64,000 nucleotides of DNA. Source: JAUYQR01 sp050632395. GTDB taxonomy: Bacteria > Pseudomonadota > Alphaproteobacteria > Rhodobacterales > Rhodobacteraceae. Each line of letters starts with the position of its first letter. The stretch's first letter is position 1. This document shows positions 42,306-51,837 of the stretch, one piece after another. The notes beneath the pieces are model-generated. The model was not told the origin of the DNA. It saw only the letters and a list, made by a program, of their open reading frames with translations, and did not search any database. Both the position numbers and the translations under genes were made by a program. The stretch is taken from positions 2,666,001-2,730,000 of the forward strand of contig NZ_CP192600.1 in the NCBI RefSeq assembly GCF_050632395.1. The letters are read 5' to 3'.

Positions 42306-42824
42306 TCAGCAGGCGACCAACCCGTCGCGAAACCGGCGCGCGTTGGCCTGATAGCCAAGCGCGGATAGCAAAAGCTTCGCCCGCGCGTCCGCATCAAGCA
42401 TCCGGATCACCTTCCCAGGCGCGCCCATCACCAAGGCGCCATCGGGAATTTCCTTGCCCTCGGTGATCAGCGCACCAGCGCCAATCAGGCAGCCCGCACC
42501 GATCCGCGCGCCGTTCAGAACCGTGGCCCCCATCCCGATCAGCGATCCATCCCCAATCATGCAGCCATGCAGCGTCGCCCGGTGACCGATGGTGCAATCG
42601 CGCCCGATGGTCAGCGGATAGCCCAGATCGGTATGCAGCACGCAGGCTTCCTGCACGTTCGACCCGGGCCCGACGCGGATTTCCTCGGTATCGCCGCGCA
42701 AGGTTGCGCCAAACCAGACCGAACTGTCCGGCCCAAGCATCACCCGACCGATGATGTTTGCGTCAGGTGCCACCCAGGACGACACACTGATATCAGGCAC
42801 CAGCCCGTCAAGAGCGTAAATCAT
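42306..42824 (-). CDS. Gamma-carbonic anhydrase family protein
   Basis: This 172-residue left-handed beta-helix protein has hexapeptide repeats and three His at the zinc positions (HTDLG, GHRATLHG). The family hydrates CO2 or acts as a transferase-related protein (PaaY/CaiE). The ATG overlaps the gmk stop by four bases, so it is the last gene of the yicC-gmk group. Confidence 0.88.
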   Translation of the reverse strand: MIYALDGLVPDISVSSWVAPDANIIGRVMLGPDSSVWFGATLRGDTEEIRVGPGSNVQEACVLHTDLGYPLTIGRDCTIGHRATLHGCMIGDGSLIGMGATVLNGARIGAGCLIGAGALITEGKEIPDGALVMGAPGKVIRMLDADARAKLLLSALGYQANARRFRDGLVAC

Positions 42825-43453
42825 CTTGCGGCAAACTCCTCGTTCAATCCGCGCACGAACTCTGACAGCGCCGGCTGGCGGTCGCGCCGCAGACGCTGGC
42901 CCTGCACGATGGTTTTCATATCCTCGAACGTCGCATCAAGGTCGGTATTTACCAGCACGAAATCATATTCGGCCCAATGGCTGATTTCGTCACGGCTTTT
43001 TGCCATCCGAGCGGCGATCACCTCGTCACTGTCTTGCCCGCGGCCGCGCAGCCGCCGCTCCAGTTCCGCAATCGACGGCGGCAGGATGAAGATCGACACC
43101 ACGTCATCGCGCATCGACTGCTTGATCTGCTGGCCACCCTGCCAGTCAATGTCGAACACAGTGTCGCGCCCCGCCTTCATCGCCGCTTCGACCGGGCCGC
43201 GCGGCGAGCCATAGAGGTTGCCAAACACCTCGGCGTGTTCCAGCATGTCGCCGGCTGCGACCATCGCGTTGAAGTCGTCGCGGCTGCGGAAGTAATATTC
43301 GCGTCCGTCGGTTTCACCCGGGCGGGGCGGCCGGGTGGTTGCGGAGACGGAAAACCGCATGGTCGGGTCCCACTCCATCAGCATCCGCGACAAAGTGGAT
43401 TTGCCGGCACCCGAAGGCGACGACAGGATCAACAGAAGGCCGCGGCGGATCAT
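42821..43453 (-). CDS. gmk: Guanylate kinase
   Basis: This 210-residue enzyme phosphorylates GMP to GDP. P-loop SSPSGAGKST, the GMP site RFSVSATTRPPRPGE and YGSPR..., and the core DTVFDIDWQG are intact. It sits in the usual yicC-gmk order, starting three bases after the yicC stop on the same strand. Confidence 0.95.
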   Translation of the reverse strand: MIRRGLLLILSSPSGAGKSTLSRMLMEWDPTMRFSVSATTRPPRPGETDGREYYFRSRDDFNAMVAAGDMLEHAEVFGNLYGSPRGPVEAAMKAGRDTVFDIDWQGGQQIKQSMRDDVVSIFILPPSIAELERRLRGRGQDSDEVIAARMAKSRDEISHWAEYDFVLVNTDLDATFEDMKTIVQGQRLRRDRQPALSEFVRGLNEEFAAR

Positions 43454-43456
43454 GAC

Positions 43457-44356
43457 CTATTCCACATTCTGCACCTGCTCGCGCATCTGATCTATGGTGG
43501 TCTTGAGGTCAAGCCCGATGCGGGTCAAAGCCAGCGCCTGCGCCTTGGAACAGAGGGTGTTCGCCTCGCGCATGAACTCCTGCATCAGGAAATCGAACTT
43601 GCGTCCCACCGGGCCGCGTTCCGCCAACAGCGCGCGGGCAGCGTCGACATGTGCCGCCAGGCGGTCCAATTCCTCTTGCACGTCGGTCTTGACGGCGATC
43701 AGGGCCAGTTCCTGGGCAAGGCGCGCTTCGTCAACTCCGCCGATGGCTTCCAGAACCTTGGCAAGGGCGTCTTTCAACGCCTCGGCCTGGCTGTCGCGCC
43801 GGGCCGCCGCCTCGGCCGTGGCACGGCGCGTCAGGTCTGCCACGCGGTCAAGCTGGGCGGCGATCACGTCGGCAAGCGCAGCGCCTTCGGCCTGTCGCAT
43901 CACCGACAGATCCGCAAGGACCGCCGGCAACCCGGCCAAGATCGCGTCGCGCAACGGGGCGGTATCCGGATCGGCCGCGCTGGCATCCAGCACGCCGCGC
44001 ATTGAAAGGACATCCGCCGCCGAAGGTCGCGCCAGCGTCACACCTGCGGCCGTGGCCGTGGCTTCGATCCGTGCCAGAGCCGCCAGCGTTGCCGCAAGCG
44101 CCGGCTCGTTCAGCCGCAGCGCATCGGTCGCCTCGGCGGACACATCGCGGCTGACCTTCAGGGTAAGACTGATGCTGCCACGGCTCATCGCCTTTTGCAG
44201 CTCGGCGCGCAGGGCCTGTTCCAGTCCGTCGATCCAGTCTGGCACCCGAAGCCGCAGGTCCAGCCCCTTGCCGTTGACCGACCGCACGTCCCAACTCCAG
44301 CTGTATCCAACCCCGGCTCCGCGCCCTCCGGCGAACCCCGTCATCGAAGTGGTCAT
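43457..44356 (-). CDS. yicC: YicC family endoribonuclease-like protein
   Basis: This 299-residue protein carries the family start SMTGFAGG and the conserved DVRSVNGKGLDLRLRVPDW near residue 25, and ends with RKFDFLMQEFMREANTLCSKA (near 260). YicC proteins act in RNA turnover. The start ATG at 44356 is chosen although the frame remains open for more than 200 codons into the opposite PAS gene. Confidence 0.92.
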   Translation of the reverse strand: MTTSMTGFAGGRGAGVGYSWSWDVRSVNGKGLDLRLRVPDWIDGLEQALRAELQKAMSRGSISLTLKVSRDVSAEATDALRLNEPALAATLAALARIEATATAAGVTLARPSAADVLSMRGVLDASAADPDTAPLRDAILAGLPAVLADLSVMRQAEGAALADVIAAQLDRVADLTRRATAEAAARRDSQAEALKDALAKVLEAIGGVDEARLAQELALIAVKTDVQEELDRLAAHVDAARALLAERGPVGRKFDFLMQEFMREANTLCSKAQALALTRIGLDLKTTIDQMREQVQNVE

Positions 44357-44510
44357 CCCAGCCCTTCCCGCCTCGAGCGAGGCGATGTTTACCATTTGAT
44401 TAGATTTTCGTCCGAATCCCTGCCGCCGGGTGTAACTTGGCCCGAACCCCGACAGAAGACGCAAGCAGCGCCTTCCGGTCTGGAAACACCGCTCGTCATC
44501 GGAGGTCAAG

Positions 44511-45125
44511 ATGGACGCTGGCATCTTTGGAACACCCCGCCCACCGATGCCGCAACTGGCTGGCGGGCCTGCCGCTCTGGTGCGGGGATATTGGGAAGCC
44601 CTGCGAACGGACGGCGGCATCCCCTTGCGCGCCGCGATTGATCCGCGCGGGCTGAGTGGTGCCCTCGACCGCGTGTTTCTTGCCGAACGGATCGGAGCCG
44701 GCCTTGCCCAGGTTCGGCTTTCGGGAACCCGTGTGAACGAACTTTCCGGCATGGATGTACGCGGCCTGCCGCTTTCCTGTCTTTTCCATCCCGACGCGCG
44801 CGGCGAACTGTCCCGCGTGGTGGAAGGCGTGTTTAAAGGCCCAAGGGGCGCCGAACTGCATCTGACCGCCAGAAAAGAGCTTGGCCGTCCGTTGCTGGCC
44901 GCCCGCCTGCTTCTGCTGCCCCTTCTGGACCGGGCGGGCGATTGCACGCTTTTGCTGGGCTGCATCGACATTGGCGGCGAAATCGGGCGTGCCCCACGCC
45001 GCTTCGACATCCTGCGTTCGGTGGAGGAGCGGTTGCTTTGCGCCGCCGACCCCGCGCCAGAGCCCGCTGCGCAAAGCGCAAAGGCGGCGCAAAGCTACCT
45101 TCGGCTGGTCTACTCGGCCGACTGA
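44511..45125 (+). CDS. PAS_5-type PAS domain protein
   Basis: This 204-residue protein matches the alphaproteobacterial PAS_5 group: RGYWEALRTDGGIPLRAAIDP near residue 25, VFLAERIGAGLAQVRLSGT near 55, GMDVRGLPLS near 80. No output domain is attached, so it may bind a ligand or a partner kinase. GGAGG precedes the ATG by five bases. The gene is converged upon by class II DAHP synthase. Confidence 0.78.
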   Translation: MDAGIFGTPRPPMPQLAGGPAALVRGYWEALRTDGGIPLRAAIDPRGLSGALDRVFLAERIGAGLAQVRLSGTRVNELSGMDVRGLPLSCLFHPDARGELSRVVEGVFKGPRGAELHLTARKELGRPLLAARLLLLPLLDRAGDCTLLLGCIDIGGEIGRAPRRFDILRSVEERLLCAADPAPEPAAQSAKAAQSYLRLVYSAD

Positions 45126-45134
45126 CATCCCTGT

Positions 45135-45148
45135 CACTCGGCCGAGTG
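45135..45148. terminator. Perfect palindrome between two converging genes
   Basis: CACTCGGCCGAGTG is a perfect 14-bp palindrome in the 32-base gap between the PAS protein and DAHP synthase stops. It likely serves as a shared 3' end. No T run is visible. Confidence 0.4.
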
Positions 45149-45157
45149 CCGTTGAGA

Positions 45158-46528
45158 CTAGAACGCCACGCGGCGCGCGGCTTCGCGCTGCGACGAAAGC
45201 TCTTCAGCCACGAGGAAGGCCAGTTCCAGCGACTGGCTGGCGTTCAGGCGCGGGTCGCAGGCGGTGTGGTAGCGGTCCGACAGATCCTCGTCCGTCACCG
45301 CGCGCAGACCGCCGGTGCATTCGGTTACATCCTTGCCTGTCATCTCGAAATGAACACCGCCCGGAACCGTGCCTTCCGCCTTGTGGATCGCAAAGAACTC
45401 GCGCACTTCGCGCAAAACGGAATCGAACGGCCGGGTCTTGTAGCCGGTCGAGGACTTGATCGTGTTGCCATGCATCGGGTCACAGGACCAGACTACATTG
45501 GCACCTTCGGACTGCACCGTCCTGATCAGGCGCGGCAGGTGTTCGCCAACCTTGCCGGCCCCGAAGCGGGCGATCAAGGTCAGGCGGCCCGGCTCGTTTT
45601 CCGGGTTCAGCTTGGCCATCAGCACCTTCAGGTCGTCCGCCGTGGTCGACGGGCCGCACTTCAGGCCGACCGGGTTCAGCACACCGCGCGCAAATTCGAC
45701 ATGTGCGCCGTCAGGCTGGCGCGTGCGGTCACCGATCCAGATCATGTGGCCCGATCCGGCAACATTCTGGCCGGTGATGCTGTCCACGCGGCACAGCGCC
45801 TCTTCGTATTCCAACAGCAGCGCTTCGTGGCTGGTGTAGAAATCGACGCGGCTCAGTTCGTTTGCCGTCTCGCTGTTCACCCCGGCGGCGTTCATGAAAT
45901 CGAGCGCGTCCGAGATGCGGTTCGACAGTTCGCGGTAGCGTTCCGCCTTGTCATGTTCGGCAAAGCCAAGCGTCCAGCTGTGCACACGGTGAATGTCGGC
46001 AAAGCCGCCGGTTGAAAACGCGCGCAGCAGGTTGAGGCTGGCCGCCGCCTGCGTGTAGGCCTGCAACATCCGCTGCGGATCGGGGCGGCGGGCTTCGGGG
46101 GTGGCGTCAAAGCCGTTGATGATGTCGCCACGGTAGGATGGATATTCCACCCCGCCGATCACCTCAGTCGGCGCCGAGCGCGGCTTGGCGAACTGGCCCG
46201 CCATGCGGCCGACCTTGATCACCGGCACCTTTGCGCCGTAGGTCAGCACGACGGCCATCTGCAGCATCACGCGGAAGGTGTCGCGAATGTTGTCGGCGGA
46301 AAATTCCGCGAAGCTTTCGGCGCAGTCACCGCCCTGCAGCAGGAACGCCTTGCCTTCGGACGCAAGCGCCAACTGCTTTTTCAGACGTCGCGCCTCACCT
46401 GCAAAAACCAGCGGCGGGTATTTCGCAAGCTGTGCTTCCGCCGCTTTCAACGCCCCCTGATCGGGATAATCCGGCATTTGCACACGCGGCTTCGCGCGCC
46501 AATCCGATTTCGTCCATCCCTTTGTCAT
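45158..46528 (-). CDS. Class II 3-deoxy-7-phosphoheptulonate synthase
   Basis: This 456-residue enzyme condenses PEP and erythrose-4-phosphate, the first step of the shikimate pathway. Class II features include LLQGGDCAESFAEF near residue 65, GMAGQFAKPRS near 107, PVGLKCGPS near 280 and the late CDPRLNASQSLEL. ATG at 46528 is chosen (MTKGWTKSDWR). It is divergent from the GlxA-type regulator. Confidence 0.94.
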   Translation of the reverse strand: MTKGWTKSDWRAKPRVQMPDYPDQGALKAAEAQLAKYPPLVFAGEARRLKKQLALASEGKAFLLQGGDCAESFAEFSADNIRDTFRVMLQMAVVLTYGAKVPVIKVGRMAGQFAKPRSAPTEVIGGVEYPSYRGDIINGFDATPEARRPDPQRMLQAYTQAAASLNLLRAFSTGGFADIHRVHSWTLGFAEHDKAERYRELSNRISDALDFMNAAGVNSETANELSRVDFYTSHEALLLEYEEALCRVDSITGQNVAGSGHMIWIGDRTRQPDGAHVEFARGVLNPVGLKCGPSTTADDLKVLMAKLNPENEPGRLTLIARFGAGKVGEHLPRLIRTVQSEGANVVWSCDPMHGNTIKSSTGYKTRPFDSVLREVREFFAIHKAEGTVPGGVHFEMTGKDVTECTGGLRAVTDEDLSDRYHTACDPRLNASQSLELAFLVAEELSSQREAARRVAF

Positions 46529-46683
46529 AGGTCGTCTCCAGTCTTTCGGGTCAATCGCGAGCCGTATACGCCGCTCATCCCCCCTTGCAAAGAGCGTTTG
46601 GCCCAAATCCGGCGTTTCGACCCTTGCTAAGCCCCCGATTTTCAGGTTCGGTGGCCCGCAAACGACACGAACAGGTCGCAGAC

Positions 46684-47700
46684 ATGACGCTCCCCCCTCG
46701 CAAAGCGACGCAAACTACCAAGGCCGCAACGCCACGGCGCTTTGTCTTTCTGCTGCTCGACAAGTTCACGATGATCAACTTCGCGGGTGCGATCGAACCC
46801 CTGCGGCTTGCAAACCATGTGGTCGGCGAGCCGCTTTACACTTGGGCGCTATGCGGCGAAGGCACCGAAAAGACCTGTTCCAACGGCGCGACCTTCAAGC
46901 TGGATTTCGGGCTTGAAGAGATCGAGCGCGAAGACACCGTGCTGGTTTGCGGCGGCATCGACATCCAGCGCACCACCACCAAGGGCGTGATCAGCTGGCT
47001 GCGGCGCGAGGCGCGGCGTGGCGTCACCATCGGCGGGCTTTGCACCGGGTCTTACGCGCTGGCCAAGGCCGGACTGCTGGATGGCAAGAAGGCCACGATC
47101 CACTGGGAGAACCAGGACGGTTTTGCCGAGGAATTCGAGGATGTGAAGCTGACGAAATCGGTCTTTGTGATGGACGGCAACCGCTGGTCGACGGCGGGCG
47201 GGATATCCTCGATCGACCTGATGCTGCGCATCATCGCCTCGGACCACGGCGAGGATCTGGCCAACAACGTCGCCGACCTGATGATCTATTCTACCATCCG
47301 CACAGATCAGGATACCCAGCGCCTGTCGATCCCGACCCGGATCGGGGTGCGGCATCCGAAGCTGAGCCAGGTCATCCAGATGATGGAAGGCAACATCGAA
47401 GACCCTATGTCGCCTGCCGATCTGGCCGAGGAAGTGGGGATGTCCACCCGACAGCTGGAACGCCTGTTCCGCCGCTATCTCAGCCGCAGCCCGAAGCGGT
47501 ACTACATGGAACTGCGCCTGCAAAAGGCGCGCAACCTTCTGATGCAGACCGACATGAGCGTGATCAACGTGGCCCTGGCTTGCGGTTTTGCCAGCCCGTC
47601 GCATTTCTCCAAATGCTACCGCAGCCATTACAACACCACCCCCTACCGCGAACGCGGAACGCAAGGCGGGCCGGGGATCGGCGCGCGGCTGTCGATCTGA
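46684..47700 (+). CDS. GlxA/GbdR-type AraC-family regulator with DJ-1/PfpI domain
   Basis: This 338-residue regulator has an N-terminal DJ-1-like sensor domain with nucleophile elbow GGLCTGSYALAKAGLL near residue 118, and a C-terminal AraC helix-turn-helix (EEVGMSTRQLERLFRRYLSRS and VALACGFASPSHFSKCYR). Relatives include GbdR and CdhR, which control glycine betaine, dimethylglycine and carnitine use. A dimethylglycine dehydrogenase-like gene lies about 7 kb downstream, which makes such a role plausible. Confidence 0.82.
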   Translation: MTLPPRKATQTTKAATPRRFVFLLLDKFTMINFAGAIEPLRLANHVVGEPLYTWALCGEGTEKTCSNGATFKLDFGLEEIEREDTVLVCGGIDIQRTTTKGVISWLRREARRGVTIGGLCTGSYALAKAGLLDGKKATIHWENQDGFAEEFEDVKLTKSVFVMDGNRWSTAGGISSIDLMLRIIASDHGEDLANNVADLMIYSTIRTDQDTQRLSIPTRIGVRHPKLSQVIQMMEGNIEDPMSPADLAEEVGMSTRQLERLFRRYLSRSPKRYYMELRLQKARNLLMQTDMSVINVALACGFASPSHFSKCYRSHYNTTPYRERGTQGGPGIGARLSI

Positions 47701-47713
47701 TCTGTCTGCGGCC

Positions 47714-48820
47714 CTACTTGACCGGAGCCATGCGGTACGCGGCACCATCATACACCGACAGGAACCAGATCGAGCCGTCTGGTGCTTCCACCACGTCGCG
47801 CACGCGGCCCGTTTCGGGACTGCTTATCCGCTCCTCGGCATATCCGTTGTCGGGATTCAGTCGGGAAACATAATCAAACTTGAGACTGCCGGTAAACACA
47901 TCTCCCGCCCAAGCCGAAACCAGCGCCCCCGAATAGAAAGCCAAGCCCGAGGGTGCAATCGACGGGTCCCAATAGAACACCGGCTGCTCCATTCCCGGTT
48001 TCGCTTGTCCCTCGCCTATCTGACCGCCGCCGTAATCTTCGCCGTAGGCAATCACTGGCCAGCCATAGTTGCGCCCCGCCTCGACGCGGTTCAACTCGTC
48101 ACCGCCCTGGGCGCCGTGTTCCACGACCCAAAGCCCGCCTTGCACATCCAGTGCCATGCCTTGCGGGTTGCGATGCCCCAGAGAGTGAACGCCCGGCAAG
48201 GTACCCGGCAGGACGGTGGCGGGGCTTCCGTCGCGGTTCAGATGGATGATCTTGCCTTCGGCGCGCATCGGGTCCTGCGCTTCCAGACCGTCAGGCCCGG
48301 TGCCGCGATCACCGACCGCAAGAAAGATCGTGCCATCCACCGCCTCTACCACCCGCGATCCGAAATGCCGCCCGCCGCGCCCACCTTCGGGCGATATGAA
48401 CACCGGCTCGAACCCTTCCAGCCGGGTGCCATCCCCGCTCAGCACGGCCCTGCCAAGCGCCGTCCCCGCGCCGCGTCCCTGCGGCAGGGAGTAGCTCAGC
48501 CAGATTTCGCGGCTTTGGGCAAAGTCGCGCGGCACCAAGATGTCCAAAAGCCCCCCCTGCCCTTCGGCATAGACCTCCGGCAGCCCCGAAACCTGAACCG
48601 GCTCGGCACCGGGGGCCGCGAACAGTTTCAGCGCGCCCTCCCGCTCGGTGATCAGGAACATGCCATCCGGCAGGAAGCCAAGCCCCCAGGGTTCCTCCAG
48701 CCCCGTCGCCACCAGTTCGATCCGCATCGGGCCGGCACTGGTTTCCACCACGCTTGCGGCGACCGCCCCGCTGGAAGCCAGCACCAGTGTCCCCGTCAGA
48801 ACCCATACCGATCCGCGCAT
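47714..48820 (-). CDS. Periplasmic PQQ-dependent aldose sugar dehydrogenase-like protein
   Basis: This 368-residue secreted protein has a signal peptide (cut near residue 23, AVAAS) and a six-bladed propeller pattern: GLEEPWGLGFLPDG, GNRNPQGMALD-type (SLGHRNPQGMALD) and ELNRVEAGRNYGWP. It resembles soluble aldose dehydrogenase (YliI). ATG at 48820 is chosen; an ATG ten codons upstream is possible. It converges on the regulator gene, 13 bases between stops. Confidence 0.87.
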   Translation of the reverse strand: MRGSVWVLTGTLVLASSGAVAASVVETSAGPMRIELVATGLEEPWGLGFLPDGMFLITEREGALKLFAAPGAEPVQVSGLPEVYAEGQGGLLDILVPRDFAQSREIWLSYSLPQGRGAGTALGRAVLSGDGTRLEGFEPVFISPEGGRGGRHFGSRVVEAVDGTIFLAVGDRGTGPDGLEAQDPMRAEGKIIHLNRDGSPATVLPGTLPGVHSLGHRNPQGMALDVQGGLWVVEHGAQGGDELNRVEAGRNYGWPVIAYGEDYGGGQIGEGQAKPGMEQPVFYWDPSIAPSGLAFYSGALVSAWAGDVFTGSLKFDYVSRLNPDNGYAEERISSPETGRVRDVVEAPDGSIWFLSVYDGAAYRMAPVK

Positions 48821-49020
48821 CCCAAAACCCCCGCATCCTGCGTGCAACATCGGCGAAGGTAAGCAGTCTTGCCGGGTATTCCAGCAACTCCCCGGAAATG
48901 TGACCGAAGCCAGCCGCGGCGGGAACCAGACCCGGATTGTAAGCGTTTTAGGTGCTTTTCTTTTTACAGACGTGCAACTAGTCTCCCCGGCAGGATTTCG
49001 ATCCAATATGGGAGATACAA

Positions 49021-50226
49021 ATGAAAAAACTGCTTTTGGCGACTGCCGCGACTGCCCTTATGGTCGGCGCCGCCCAAGCCGAGGAAATCAAGCTCGGCAT
49101 CTTTATCGGGTTCACTGGCCCGATCGAATCTCTGACGGGACACATGGCTAACGCTGCCGATCTGGCGATGAAGGAAGCTTCGGATTCGGGCAAGTTCCTG
49201 AACGGCACGACCGTTGTTGGCGTCCGCGCTGACAGCACCTGCGCCATCGACACCGCCGCCGGTACGGCCGCTGCTGAACGCCTGATCACTGCCGAAGGCA
49301 TTAAGGGCATGATCGGCGGCGACTGCTCGGGCATCACCGGCGCAGTCCTGCAGAACGTGGCCCGCCCGAACGGCATGGTCATGATCTCGCCCTCCGCCAC
49401 CTCGCCGGCGCTCAGCACGGCCGAAGATGACGGTCTCTTCTTCCGCACCGCGCCGTCCGATGCGCGCGAAGGCGAAGTGATGGCTGACATCCTGACCGAA
49501 AAGGGCGTCAAGTCGATCGCACTGACCTACACCAACAACGACTACGGCAAGGGTCTGGCTGAAGCCATCGCCAGCGCCTTCACCGCAAAGGGCGGCGTCG
49601 TCACGATCAACGCACCGCACGACGACGGCAAGGCTGACTATTCGGCTGAAGTCGCGGCTCTGGCCTCGGCCGGCGGCGACCTTCTGGTTGTTGCAGGCTA
49701 CCTCGACCAGGGCGGCAAGGGCATCATCCAGGCTTCGCTCGACACCGGCGCCTTCACCACGTTCGGTCTGCCGGGCGGCATGGTTGGCGACAACCTGCCG
49801 AAGAACATCGGCCCGGCCCTTGACGGTTCCTACGGCCAGGTCGCCCAGTCGGACTCGCCCGGCGCAGCAATCCTGACCGAAATGGGCAAGACTGCGCCGA
49901 CCCCGTTCGACGCGACCTCGCCCTACTCGATGGAAAGCTATGATGCCGCCGCGCTGATCATCCTTGCCATGCAGGCGGCCGGGTCGACCGACCCGAAGGT
50001 CTACAAGGACAAGGTCATCGAAGTGGCGAACGGCCCGGCTGACGGTTCGGGCGTCAAGATCCTGCCGGGTGAAATCGGCAAGGCTCTGGAACTCATCGCT
50101 GCCGGCACCGCCATCGACTACGACGGCGCCTCGGGCGTCACGCTCATTGGGCCCGGCGAAAGCGCTGGCCGCTACAAGGAGTTCGAAGTGAAGGGCGGCA
50201 AGTACGAAACGATCAAGTTCCGTTGA
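49021..50226 (+). CDS. Periplasmic substrate-binding protein, second Liv importer
   Basis: This 401-residue secreted protein has a Sec signal peptide (MVGAAQA-EEIKLG, cut near 20) and the LivK-like fold: IKLGIFIGFTGPIESLTGH and DNDYGKGLAEA-type (NNDYGKGLAEA near residue 176). It is the first gene of the second importer operon; a good GGGAG precedes the ATG. Its sequence differs clearly from the Tat-exported binding protein of the aromatic operon, so the two importers likely have different ligands. Confidence 0.9.
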   Translation: MKKLLLATAATALMVGAAQAEEIKLGIFIGFTGPIESLTGHMANAADLAMKEASDSGKFLNGTTVVGVRADSTCAIDTAAGTAAAERLITAEGIKGMIGGDCSGITGAVLQNVARPNGMVMISPSATSPALSTAEDDGLFFRTAPSDAREGEVMADILTEKGVKSIALTYTNNDYGKGLAEAIASAFTAKGGVVTINAPHDDGKADYSAEVAALASAGGDLLVVAGYLDQGGKGIIQASLDTGAFTTFGLPGGMVGDNLPKNIGPALDGSYGQVAQSDSPGAAILTEMGKTAPTPFDATSPYSMESYDAAALIILAMQAAGSTDPKVYKDKVIEVANGPADGSGVKILPGEIGKALELIAAGTAIDYDGASGVTLIGPGESAGRYKEFEVKGGKYETIKFR

Positions 50227-50249
50227 TCGCGTCAGCCTGAACACAAAGC

Positions 50250-50275
50250 GCGGCCCGGGTTCTGTCCCGGGCCGC
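50250..50275 (+). other. Stable stem-loop between binding-protein and livG genes
   Basis: GCGGCCCGGG-TTCTGT-CCCGGGCCGC is a perfect 10-bp stem, 24 bases after the binding-protein stop. It has no T run, so read-through into livG is expected. A hairpin in the same position occurs in the importer operon at 24185-24213. Confidence 0.65.
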
Positions 50276-50343
50276 TGCCACTACTAGACCAGCCCGCCTG
50301 CCGCCGCGCGTCAGGGAAGAGGCCAGGCGCATGGGGAAGACGA

Positions 50344-51132
50344 ATGATAGTTGTCGAAGACCTTCACCGGCATTTCGGCGGGTTTCACGCTGTGGATGGG
50401 GCGTCCATAAAGATCGAGACCGGCTCGATCACCGGCCTCATCGGGCCGAACGGCGCCGGCAAGACCACGCTTTTCAACGTGATCGCGGGCCGTCTGCCGC
50501 CTACCAGTGGCAAGGTCTACATGGACGGCGAGGATATCACCGGCCTGCCGCCGCATACCCTGTTCCACAAGGGCCTCTTGCGAACATTCCAGATCGCCCA
50601 CGAGTTCAGCTCGATGACCGTGCGCGAGAACCTGATGATGGTGCCCCCCAACCAGGCGGGCGAGACGCTGTGGAACACGTGGTTCGCGCGTGCTCGCGTC
50701 GCCGCCGAGGAACGCCGCATTCGCGAAAAGGCCGACGAGGTGCTGGAGTTCCTGACGATCAGCCACCTTGCCGACCAGAAGGCCGCCAACATCTCCGGCG
50801 GCCAGAAAAAGCTGCTGGAGCTTGGCCGCACCATGATGGTCGACGCCAAGGTCGTGTTTCTGGACGAGGTCGGCGCAGGTGTGAACCGCACGCTGCTGAA
50901 CACCATCGGTGACGCCATCGTGCGCCTGAACAAGGAGCGCGGCTACACCTTCTGCGTCATCGAACACGACATGGATTTCATCGCCCGGCTTTGCAACCCC
51001 GTGATCTGCATGGCCGAAGGCAAGGTGCTGGCCGAAGGTACGGTGGAAGAGGTCAAAAGCAACGAGCGTGTGATCGAGGCCTATCTCGGCACCGGCTTGA
51101 AGAACAAGGTCAAGGAAACTGCGCATGGCTGA
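50344..51132 (+). CDS. livG: ABC transporter ATP-binding protein LivG (second importer)
   Basis: This 262-residue ATPase has Walker A GPNGAGKTT, signature ISGGQKKLLELGRTM, Walker B VVFLDEVGAGV and the LivG-type segment LLRTFQIAHEFSSMTV. Its stop overlaps the livF start by eight bases (ATGGCTGA). Confidence 0.92.
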   Translation: MIVVEDLHRHFGGFHAVDGASIKIETGSITGLIGPNGAGKTTLFNVIAGRLPPTSGKVYMDGEDITGLPPHTLFHKGLLRTFQIAHEFSSMTVRENLMMVPPNQAGETLWNTWFARARVAAEERRIREKADEVLEFLTISHLADQKAANISGGQKKLLELGRTMMVDAKVVFLDEVGAGVNRTLLNTIGDAIVRLNKERGYTFCVIEHDMDFIARLCNPVICMAEGKVLAEGTVEEVKSNERVIEAYLGTGLKNKVKETAHG

Positions 51133-51835
51133 ACCTTTCCTGATCGGCGAGGCCATGACCGGCGGCTATGGCCCGGTCGACATCCTGCACGCCTGCACCA
51201 TCGCCGTGGAAAAGGGCCAGATCGCGGTGATCGTCGGGCCGAACGGCGCCGGCAAATCCACTGCGATGAAAGCCGTGTTCGGGATGCTGCCCTTGCGCGG
51301 CGGGCAGGTAAAGCTTGCGGGCGAAGACATCACCGCCCTGTCCCCGCAGGCACGCGTCGCCAAGGGCATGGCCTTCGTGCCGCAAACGCAGAACATCTTC
51401 ACCTCGATGACCGTTGAAGAGAACCTTGAAATGGGCGCCTTCCTGCGCCGCGACGACATCAAGGGCACACTGGAACAGGTCTACCATCTTTTTCCGATCC
51501 TGAAGTCCAAGCGCTATCAGGCCGCGGGCGAACTGTCGGGCGGCCAGCGCCAGCAGGTGGCGGTTGGTCGTGCACTGATGACTCAGCCAAAGGTCCTGAT
51601 GCTGGACGAACCCACCGCCGGGGTCAGCCCGATCGTGATGGATGAACTTTTCGACCGCATCATCGAAGTGGCCCGCACCGGCATTTCCATCCTGATGGTC
51701 GAACAGAACGCCCGCCAGGCACTGGAGATTGCTGACAAGGGCTTCGTCCTTGTCCAGGGCCGTAACCGCTTTACCGATACCGGCAAGGCGCTTTTGGCCG
51801 ACCCTGAAGTCCGCCGCAGCTTTCTTGGAGGATAG
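51125..51835 (+). CDS. livF: ABC transporter ATP-binding protein LivF (second importer)
   Basis: This 236-residue ATPase has Walker A GPNGAGKST, signature LSGGQRQQVAVGRAL and Walker B VLMLDEPTAGVSP. AFVPQTQNIFTSMTVEENL is LivF-like. It is coupled to livG and followed two bases later by an unrecognised small secreted protein gene, an unusual insertion before livH. Confidence 0.92.
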   Translation: MAEPFLIGEAMTGGYGPVDILHACTIAVEKGQIAVIVGPNGAGKSTAMKAVFGMLPLRGGQVKLAGEDITALSPQARVAKGMAFVPQTQNIFTSMTVEENLEMGAFLRRDDIKGTLEQVYHLFPILKSKRYQAAGELSGGQRQQVAVGRALMTQPKVLMLDEPTAGVSPIVMDELFDRIIEVARTGISILMVEQNARQALEIADKGFVLVQGRNRFTDTGKALLADPEVRRSFLGG

Positions 51836-51837
51836 CG

